A DNA stretch of 64,000 nucleotides from contig JAEZGN010000004.1 of assembly GCA_023437305.1 (NCBI GenBank), positions 124,001 to 188,000 on the forward strand. Reading direction: 5' to 3'. The DNA is from Bacteroidota bacterium (GTDB lineage Bacteria; Bacteroidota; Bacteroidia; Bacteroidales; Dysgonomonadaceae). This document shows, one piece after another, positions 58,076 through 64,000 of the stretch (positions within the stretch are counted from its first letter, which is position 1; every line of letters starts with the position of its first letter). The position numbers were made by a program, and so were the translations under genes. A model generated the notes under the pieces. The model searched no databases. It was not told where the DNA came from and saw only the letters and a list, made by a program, of their open reading frames with translations.

Positions 58076-60403
58076 TTATTTTTTTACATATTTCTGTGTG
58101 CGAATATCTTTTATTACTCCTTTCCAATTAAGACCATACCCAAAGTCATATACATTACCTTCGGAGTCTTGATGACATTCCATATCGAACGGCACATCTT
58201 CTTTTTGTTTTTCTACTGTCGACATATTGGCAGGCATCTGCATAGGCAATAGTCCCGATGGCTCATATTTACCAGAAATGATATCTAGTATCGGCTGTTC
58301 AGTTACTGAGAAGCGAACTAAAATAGCATCCGCTTTATCTTCAAACTCTTTGAATACCATACTTCTCGAGAGGTTTGCAACAACTATTACAGGTTTATCG
58401 CCCATCATTTCTTTCGTATCGAGTACCGATTTCAAATCCATCGTATTGGATGCTGTAACACTCTTTCCATTATACGATCGGTTCGATATAGTTGAGTCTA
58501 TAACAGGATCACCTGCTGCAATACTTTGTTGGCGAGCATCGGTCGCTGTGTATGTTCCGTATTGTAGAGTAATAGGCACGTATCCGTTACCTCCTTTTTT
58601 ACGATCGTTCTTATCATAACCTCCTCCATCGTTATTACTATATGGCCCCGATATAAAGACAATTGCAAAGTCTGCTTTAGTCGGATCGTCAGTCAAGTTA
58701 TAGTATTTACTTAACATTTTTTCATCAACAGGAAATGCCAAATCAGCTTTAGACCAATTGCCCCACCAGTCTCTTACAGCAGGCTTGTATACACTTGGTA
58801 TATATACAGTTTTCTTCTCTTTTATAGGTAGTAGGTTTTGTTTGTTTTTAACCATTACCACTGATTTAAGTTGTGCGTTATAACCTTCTTGCATAAACTC
58901 GGGGTTACCTACAATTTGTTTAGTTTCCTGCGGATTGAGATAAGGATTTTCAAACAGTCCTAAGCGGAATATGTTTTTCAATAAACGTACGGCCGATTGT
59001 TCGAAACGGGTTCTTATAAATTTCTCACCATGTTCTTTTTCACCCATTTTGTATGCTTCTATGACCGGACCCATTTCATTGTTTCCTCCAAACTGATCAA
59101 CTCCAGCCATCAAAGCCAGATAATGTCTTTCGGCGATAGATAGTTTTTCTGCACCCCAAGGTTTTCCGGCAAAGTCTCCCGGAGAAGACGGTTCATTGGC
59201 AGTAATCAACCAATCGGTACAAACAACCCCATCATATTTGTACTTTGTTCTTAATAAATCAGTTATAATGTATTTACTAAATCCATTTGCATAGTTTGTT
59301 CCGTCCTTAGCTTGATTATAAGATATTGTATAATATGGCATAATCGCAGAAGTCATACCTGTTTTCCCATCCAATTTGAGTGCACCTTCAGTAAATGGTT
59401 TAAGGTGAGTCTCAAAATTATTTCCGGGATATACGGCAAACTTTCCAAATGCCCAATGCCCATCACGTCCTCCTTCTTCGGGACCTCCGCTAGGCCAGTG
59501 TTTAGACATCGCATTTACACTTTTGTAACCCCATCCGTCAGCTATTTCGTATTTACCTGTCGATGTCTGAAATCCATCTACATAGGCACGAGCCATATCA
59601 GTAGCAAGTTTTGGACCTTCGCCAAATGTCATGGAAGCACGATACCAGCGAGGCTCTGTAGCCAAGTCTATTTGTGGGGAAAGGGCTGTAGCTATACCGA
59701 GGGCTCTGTATTCTTGGGCTGCAATACTTCCAAATTTGCGAACTAGTTCAGGATCAAATGTTGCTGCCATACCTAATCCGTCGGGCCATATAGATATCTC
59801 GCCTCCGGCTCCGGCATTAAACTCAGCAACAGTAGATCCGGTAACTTGACCCGAATGACGAGGGTCGGAGCTGTTGTTAGCAGGGATCCCTAGCCCGATT
59901 CCTTCGACAAAGGCTTGCATCACATTGTTCCACTTAGCTGCAACTTCGGGACTTTGTACTCCAACCAAAAGTACGTGACGAAGATTATCCTCTTTCAAGA
60001 ACTGTTTTTGTTGGTCTGTTAATACCCAAGGACTAACTCCGGCCTGAGAGAAAGGCTTACCTCCGTATGTTCCCGATGCAAAACCGGCATCCCTAGCTGG
60101 AACACCTTGGTGTCCACTATATAACATGAGACCTGCAATTTGTTCAGCGGTCATTTTTTTTGCTAAATCTTTTGCTCTTTCATCGACGGGAAGTCTCCAG
60201 TCTTCGTACTTGTCCAGTTTGCCGTTTCTGTTCAAGTCCTTAAACTTTAAACCATCTTTTGTGATAATCTTAACTCCCGATGTGGGAGAATAACCTAATG
60301 TCGCTCCATTTTTGTTCTCGACGAGGACAAATCCATTCTGTTCCTGTGCACCGAGATGGAAGCTAAACATGATTGTTAAGGCTGAAATTAAAAATTTTTT
60401 CAC
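58076..60403 (-). CDS. Exported glycoside hydrolase family 3 enzyme
   Basis: A 775-residue exported GH3 enzyme of the beta-glucosidase type, with signal peptide ending FHLGAQ. An EF-hand-like calcium loop lies at about residues 57-69 (DLNRNGKLDKYED). The catalytic (beta/alpha)8 domain shows RLPVDERAKDLAKKMT, SPQIDLATEPRW and KHWPSGGPEEGGRDGHW, and the nucleophile motif VVCTDWLIT with Asp near 386. The C-terminal sandwich domain begins LPIKEKKTVYIPS. The enzyme is probably periplasmic or surface-located. First gene of the operon with the receptor; -7 box TAAATTTG at 60491-60498. Confidence 0.9.
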   Translation of the reverse strand: MKKFLISALTIMFSFHLGAQEQNGFVLVENKNGATLGYSPTSGVKIITKDGLKFKDLNRNGKLDKYEDWRLPVDERAKDLAKKMTAEQIAGLMLYSGHQGVPARDAGFASGTYGGKPFSQAGVSPWVLTDQQKQFLKEDNLRHVLLVGVQSPEVAAKWNNVMQAFVEGIGLGIPANNSSDPRHSGQVTGSTVAEFNAGAGGEISIWPDGLGMAATFDPELVRKFGSIAAQEYRALGIATALSPQIDLATEPRWYRASMTFGEGPKLATDMARAYVDGFQTSTGKYEIADGWGYKSVNAMSKHWPSGGPEEGGRDGHWAFGKFAVYPGNNFETHLKPFTEGALKLDGKTGMTSAIMPYYTISYNQAKDGTNYANGFSKYIITDLLRTKYKYDGVVCTDWLITANEPSSPGDFAGKPWGAEKLSIAERHYLALMAGVDQFGGNNEMGPVIEAYKMGEKEHGEKFIRTRFEQSAVRLLKNIFRLGLFENPYLNPQETKQIVGNPEFMQEGYNAQLKSVVMVKNKQNLLPIKEKKTVYIPSVYKPAVRDWWGNWSKADLAFPVDEKMLSKYYNLTDDPTKADFAIVFISGPYSNNDGGGYDKNDRKKGGNGYVPITLQYGTYTATDARQQSIAAGDPVIDSTISNRSYNGKSVTASNTMDLKSVLDTKEMMGDKPVIVVANLSRSMVFKEFEDKADAILVRFSVTEQPILDIISGKYEPSGLLPMQMPANMSTVEKQKEDVPFDMECHQDSEGNVYDFGYGLNWKGVIKDIRTQKYVKK

Positions 60404-60490
60404 AGCTATTTATTTTAGTTTGACATAGTTTCTTTCCATAAAAAACGATATGAAAAGTGTAATAAAATCCACAAATGTGTCATTATGACG

Positions 60491-60498
60491 CAAATTTA
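60491..60498 (-). promoter_or_regulatory. -7 box of the GH3-receptor operon
   Basis: TAAATTTG on the minus strand, 88 bp upstream of the GH3 start; a TTG -33-like element is about 20 bp further up. Confidence 0.55.
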
Positions 60499-60611
60499 GT
60501 TTTTTTTATTTATAAAACAATAGCCAACAAAATTTAAGTTATTTTATACACCTTAGAATATACTCACAGCATATTTACAATCAATAACATAAACAATGCA
60601 GATTTATGTCA

Positions 60612-60642
60612 TTTGACATATTTTTGAATTCGTATATCTTTG
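60612..60642 (+). promoter_or_regulatory. Orphan promoter in front of a 22-codon frame
   Basis: TTTG (60612-60615), 19 bp, TATCTTTG (60635-60642): an ideal Bacteroidetes promoter on the plus strand. Downstream, ATG at 60,670 opens a frame that stops after 22 codons (MFPVTLNKVITYSC...). The frame is interrupted by sequence that looks like the end of an insertion element. Confidence 0.55.
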
Positions 60643-60694
60643 TATTTATATTGGAAAATCCGAAGAAAGATGTTCCCGGTAACCCTAAATAAAG

Positions 60695-60765
60695 TGATCA
60701 CATATTCCTGCGCAAAGAGATCCCCTGAATCCGAGTGAAAGTGTCCCCCTTTAAAAAGGGGAATA
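60695..60765. other. Possible insertion sequence remnant
   Basis: AGTGATCACATATTCC and GTGTCCCCC with a CCCCCTTTAAAAAGGGG palindrome resemble the ends of IS21-type elements, which carry TGATCA and GTG-CC-rich repeats at their termini. No transposase gene remains. This identification rests on impression and should be treated as weak. Confidence 0.3.
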
Positions 60766-60881
60766 AGTATTGATTGAAGTTGTCAACAATGATGTTCTTT
60801 AAACAAAAATTAATACAAAAGAACTATAATCTACACAAAAAAAAAGGACTACGTTTTTAATCGTAATCCTTTAATAATAAT

Positions 60882-60965
60882 GTACTCGGAGCGGGACTTG
60901 AACCCGCACAACCGTAATGGTCACAAGATTTTAAGTCTTGCGTGTCTACCATTCCACCATCCGAG
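60882..60965 (-). tRNA. tRNA-Leu (TAA)
   Basis: 84 nt with a long variable arm, acceptor GCTCGGA/TCCGAGT, anticodon TAA in loop CTTAAAA, T loop TTCAAGT. Located 8 bp after tRNA-Gly. Confidence 0.95.
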
Positions 60966-60973
60966 CAGCCTAT

Positions 60974-61046
<73 letters not shown>

Positions 61047-61110
61047 CAATTACTGCTATATTCAAGGCTATAATTCCAACATTTTGGAAGCCTTTTCCGT
61101 TTAGCGAGTG

Positions 61111-61118
61111 CAAATGTA
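61111..61118 (-). promoter_or_regulatory. -7 box of tRNA-Gly/tRNA-Leu
   Basis: TACATTTG on the minus strand, 65 bp upstream of tRNA-Gly. Confidence 0.5.
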
Positions 61119-61152
61119 AAAAATGTTTTCCTTTCTACAAAAGAAATTGCAC

Positions 61153-61695
61153 CTAATTTTGCCCATAATATATATGAAACTCATTTTGTCCCCTTGGTGC
61201 AATATAATACGATTGCAAAGAGCTCCTTTTTTCTAAAGCTGGTCCGCTCTTGGGAATACCCGTTCCAGAAATAATATCATATATTGAATTACATTGAGGA
61301 CATTTTGCTATACCGTCATTTGTAGGCAAAACACGAACATGCTCCAACCCTTCTACAGGACAACATAAATCAAAAACAGCAAATGGAGTTGGTGTAAACG
61401 TAGAGCCTGTATTAATCACAAGAAGACCAGAATAGCCAATATATGAAATACCGGCTCTATCTCCATTTAGAACTTGCAGGCCTTTTACGCTTGCCACTAA
61501 CTTTTCGTAATTTGCCTTATCCTTACTCCTTAAATATACATTGATATTCCCTGTATTATTTAAGTTATTATCTAAGAATGATGTATTGATGTTAAAATTG
61601 ACACGACTAGCAGGAATAGTATACTTTGGTTTTTCATTTTCACAACCCCAAAACACCAACACAACTATCAGCACTATGTATTTTATCTTTTTCAT
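61153..61695 (-). CDS. Rieske-like lipoprotein of unknown function
   Basis: A 180-residue lipoprotein (lipobox VFWGC, Cys about residue 18). The C-terminal half has FDLCCPVEG and CPQCNSIYDIISGTGIPKSGPALEK, a layout seen in Rieske-type proteins of Bacteroidales. The two histidines of a true 2Fe-2S Rieske site are absent: the positions carry CCPVE and CPQC, so it may hold a different metal site or none. ATG 61,695 chosen for the signal sequence. Confidence 0.65.
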   Translation of the reverse strand: MKKIKYIVLIVVLVFWGCENEKPKYTIPASRVNFNINTSFLDNNLNNTGNINVYLRSKDKANYEKLVASVKGLQVLNGDRAGISYIGYSGLLVINTGSTFTPTPFAVFDLCCPVEGLEHVRVLPTNDGIAKCPQCNSIYDIISGTGIPKSGPALEKRSSLQSYYIAPRGQNEFHIYYGQN

Positions 61696-61726
61696 ATTCT
61701 TACAAAACGTTATCAACGACTTAATA

Positions 61727-62662
61727 TTATTTCATATTCAGCCTTAATGCTTCCAGATTTCTTTTCAGCCCGGTAAATTTAGCACGCTTCACGGCCGAAC
61801 CCTTAAATATCTTCTGGTAGTCTTCAACCGACAGCTTATCGAGGCGGTCAAAAGACAGGTCTAGAAAAGCCTGAGAGGGGTTAAACTCCACCGTCTGATG
61901 CGGCTGCGAGTATCTGTTCCAAGGACAAACTTGCTGGCAAATATCACAGCCATAAAAACGATTATTCATCTTCGGGATTAGCTGTTCATCAATCTCGCCA
62001 CGATTTTCGATAGTCTGATACGAAATACACTTACTCGCATTCACCACTCTAGGCTTTACAATAGCCCTTGTAGGGCATGCATCCAAGCAGCGAGTACAGT
62101 TTCCACACGATAAATTCAATGGAGTGTCGTATGTCAGCTCAAGATTGATAATCAATTCGCCCAGAAAGAAATAAGAACCCTTCTTCGGGATGATCAGCAA
62201 CGAATTTTTTCCGATAAATCCCAATCCGGCCTTGGCTGCCCAATAACGTTCTAAGATTGGTGCTGTATCCACAAAAGCCCGTCCTTCGGTCGTTGGCTCT
62301 AGGCTCTTAATGTAGTCTAATAACGTTTGTAGCTTGCTCTTCACCACATCGTGATAGTCTTTGCCATAGGCGTAATAAGCAAATTGAGGATTTTCTTGCG
62401 GTTGCTTTGTTTCGGGGTAATAATTCAATGCGACACTGATCACCGAACGGGAACCTTCAACCAATAAAGTAGGGTCGCATCGTTTCTCCGAATTTCTAGC
62501 CATATAATCCATATCGGCATGATATGAATGACTAATCCAGTCTTTAAAATGCTGTTGTTCCTCTACCTCTATTGGCTCAGCCTTACAAATCCCGCAAGCA
62601 TCAAACCCCAGACTATAAGCATAATCTTTTATTTGTCGGGAGATATCTTCGGTTGCCAACAT
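61727..62662 (-). CDS. queG: Epoxyqueuosine reductase
   Basis: A 311-residue cobalamin- and iron-sulphur-dependent enzyme for the last step of queuosine synthesis in tRNA. The N-terminal DUF1730 portion has LGFDACGICKAEP and MARNSEKRCDP. Two 4Fe-4S motifs follow: CGNCTRCLDACP (about 186-197) and CDICQQVCPWN (about 240-250). KGSAVKRAKFTGLKRN is the conserved C-terminal signature. ATG 62,662 follows the stop of the upstream gene with one base between, so the two are co-translated. Confidence 0.93.
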   Translation of the reverse strand: MLATEDISRQIKDYAYSLGFDACGICKAEPIEVEEQQHFKDWISHSYHADMDYMARNSEKRCDPTLLVEGSRSVISVALNYYPETKQPQENPQFAYYAYGKDYHDVVKSKLQTLLDYIKSLEPTTEGRAFVDTAPILERYWAAKAGLGFIGKNSLLIIPKKGSYFFLGELIINLELTYDTPLNLSCGNCTRCLDACPTRAIVKPRVVNASKCISYQTIENRGEIDEQLIPKMNNRFYGCDICQQVCPWNRYSQPHQTVEFNPSQAFLDLSFDRLDKLSVEDYQKIFKGSAVKRAKFTGLKRNLEALRLNMK

Positions 62663-62663
62663 T

Positions 62664-63254
62664 TTACTTTTGGTATCTATCAACTCGCTTCAGCCCAAGA
62701 TATTCATCCACAGTAGGATCTACGTAGATTTCCTCTTTCGTATTCTTATTTCTGAATACAACAAAGTCATGATCTTTAAACCACCCGCTCTTAGCATCTT
62801 TAGTCATGTTGTTTCCAAAGAGGTACAGCTTGCCTTTCTTGGGCTTAGCCTCCCACTCCTTATCCATTCCAAACCTCTTGATAAGGTAAGTACCTACAGC
62901 AGATGTAAAGGCAGCATAGCCTATATAATTAGCCTCTGTGGCAACAAAAAGCTTCTGCGGATCACTCTCCTGAGCATCAGAAGAAAAGTCCAATACTTTT
63001 GTAGTTATCTCCTGAGATAAGTCGATAATCTGCTCAATGCTTATAGTAGCATCTAATGCCTCATCGTTGGGTAGACTCTGATTGATGAATGTTGCCAAAT
63101 CACCTTCTTTTATATCATAAGATTTACGGCTTCCGCCATCTTCATATTTTACAGCCATGCGATAGATGTTTCCTCTAAACAAAAAGAGTAACACGACAAC
63201 AACCACAATAGCGGCAACAACTTTCAATAAATTACTATTAGTCTTCTTTTTCAT
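62664..63254 (-). CDS. Single-span membrane protein of unknown function upstream of queG
   Basis: A 196-residue protein with a basic N-terminus, one membrane span at about residues 10-26 (VVAAIVVVVVLLFLF) and an extracytoplasmic domain of about 165 residues (VATEANYIGYAAFTSAVGTYLIKRFG, then YVDPTVDEYLGLKRV). I do not recognise a domain. Operon with queG, one base apart. Confidence 0.65.
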   Translation of the reverse strand: MKKKTNSNLLKVVAAIVVVVVLLFLFRGNIYRMAVKYEDGGSRKSYDIKEGDLATFINQSLPNDEALDATISIEQIIDLSQEITTKVLDFSSDAQESDPQKLFVATEANYIGYAAFTSAVGTYLIKRFGMDKEWEAKPKKGKLYLFGNNMTKDAKSGWFKDHDFVVFRNKNTKEEIYVDPTVDEYLGLKRVDRYQK

Positions 63255-63446
63255 ATTTTAATCACTAAAAAGTGACAATGTCACATAAAATTAAGAACCT
63301 AAAGAACAATACATTACAAGCAAAAGGTGACAAAAGTGACACTTTTCAGATCATTTTTATTTGTTACCTTTTTTTGTCATGCATCATCCTCTTTAATAGA
63401 TAAAAGTACAATTATTTTATTATATATGAGGTCTATACAGAAAAAT

Positions 63447-64000
63447 CTACTTTCCCAGCAGCCCTTTACTTACATACCATCTGAATTGTATCAGCTTCCA
63501 ACCCTTATTGGGAGATAACCTCAACGTATAAGCAAAAAACAAGACAATAGAGCCTGCCCATTTTTTACATTCAGCGAAAATTCTATTTTGATAAGTCTTG
63601 GATGATATCGATTTAGTACGAATACGTTCGCTTTTTCCGATAGAATAAGTTAGTTCCCTGAAGTGAGATTCTGTAAGTTTCTTTTCGGGTATATAATGAT
63701 GAATGCCCATTTGTGGGAGGTAATAAAATTTCTCACCACCTCTTGTCAGTCTGTCATAAAGGTCTTTCTCTTCAGCGCCGATCAGCCCTGTTCCCTTGCG
63801 TCCCAGTTCTACATTAAACAGTCCGTATTTATCAAATACTTCTTTTCTGAATGCCGAATTTCCACCTCCGGGATATTTACCGTTGCTGAAAGGTTTTATC
63901 TTATCTCCTTCGTACAGGGCTCCACCAATAAGCTGCTCGGTATAATGAGACAGCCACTTCGGTTTTTCTACTTCATATACAGGCACAATAGGCCCGCCAC
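63447..64000 (-). CDS. Glycosyltransferase family 2-like protein, N-terminus outside window
   Basis: The last 184 residues of a glycosyltransferase; the frame is open to the right edge. GGGNSAFRKEVFDKYGLFNVELG and LIGAEEKDLYDRLTRGGEKFYYLP are the acceptor-side motifs of GT-A enzymes of family 2, with the GAEEKDL acidic group equivalent to the usual ED. The tail is hydrophobic (AGSIVLFFAYTLRL). The substrate is probably an envelope or capsule glycan (inference). Confidence 0.82.
   Translation of the reverse strand, partial: GGPIVPVYEVEKPKWLSHYTEQLIGGALYEGDKIKPFSNGKYPGGGNSAFRKEVFDKYGLFNVELGRKGTGLIGAEEKDLYDRLTRGGEKFYYLPQMGIHHYIPEKKLTESHFRELTYSIGKSERIRTKSISSKTYQNRIFAECKKWAGSIVLFFAYTLRLSPNKGWKLIQFRWYVSKGLLGK

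Overview
The window joins two kinds of DNA. Positions 1 to about 38,200 are one GC-rich block that reads as most of a Bacteroidales integrative and conjugative element (ICE) of the CTnDOT/CTn341 class. The rest, to 64,000, is AT-rich chromosome. The chromosomal genes (rsmD, a DUF3822 gene, holA, amn, groES-groEL, queG), the TAnnTTTG-type -7 promoter boxes and the TlpA/DUF4369 lipoproteins point to a Bacteroidales host. A Dysgonomonas-like genus is my best guess, but that is inference from gene content and base composition only.

ICE layout, left to right. (i) A partial gene and two small minus-strand genes. (ii) A minus-strand replication/processing operon: a DUF4099-DUF3945 protein, a stand-alone DUF4099 protein and topoisomerase topB. 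(iii) A plus-strand AbiEi-AbiEii toxin-antitoxin pair with two palindromic operators. (iv) A minus-strand run of small accessory genes (DUF4120, DUF3560 and unknowns). (v) mobA-mobB-mobC on the minus strand (accessory protein, relaxase, coupling protein). (vi) A 650-bp control region with an oriT candidate and a repeat-rich tract. (vii) Plus-strand transfer genes: a ParA-like traA, a DUF3408 gene, an acidic protein, then traE, F, G, an unknown gene, traI, J, K, L, M, N, O, Q and a lysozyme. No TraP-type primase is present. (viii) A long minus-strand accessory operon of unknown proteins including a J-domain protein. (ix) A 1000-residue adenine methylase-helicase fusion and a DUF4942 protein. 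No integrase is in the window, so it probably lies left of position 1. The right end of the element lies between about 38,180 and 38,600.

Two repeated control systems stand out in the ICE. Five strong copies and one degenerate copy of a roughly 110-nt structured element sit in front of minus-strand genes; their stems change sequence but keep pairing. Separately, three copies of a promoter module (two 8-bp direct repeats exactly 20 bp apart, then an ATCG box, then a -7 box 35 or 45 bp further on) precede the topB operon, traA and the traE operon. Together they suggest that accessory operons and transfer operons are switched by two different element-wide signals.

Chromosome layout: rsmD-DUF3822 operon; a RecD-like helicase; an alpha/beta hydrolase; amn-holA; a stand-alone HsdR N-terminal-domain protein; a DUF5686 surface protein; two identical tRNA-Asn genes; a PfkB-family sugar/nucleoside kinase; two TlpA-like lipoprotein paralogues; an L,D-transpeptidase; groES-groEL behind a sigma-54-like promoter; a lipocalin; a gene remnant; a GH3 glycosidase with its outer-membrane receptor; tRNA-Leu and tRNA-Gly; a Rieske-like lipoprotein; a membrane protein with queG; and a truncated glycosyltransferase at the right edge. 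I saw no CRISPR array, rRNA gene or intact insertion sequence.
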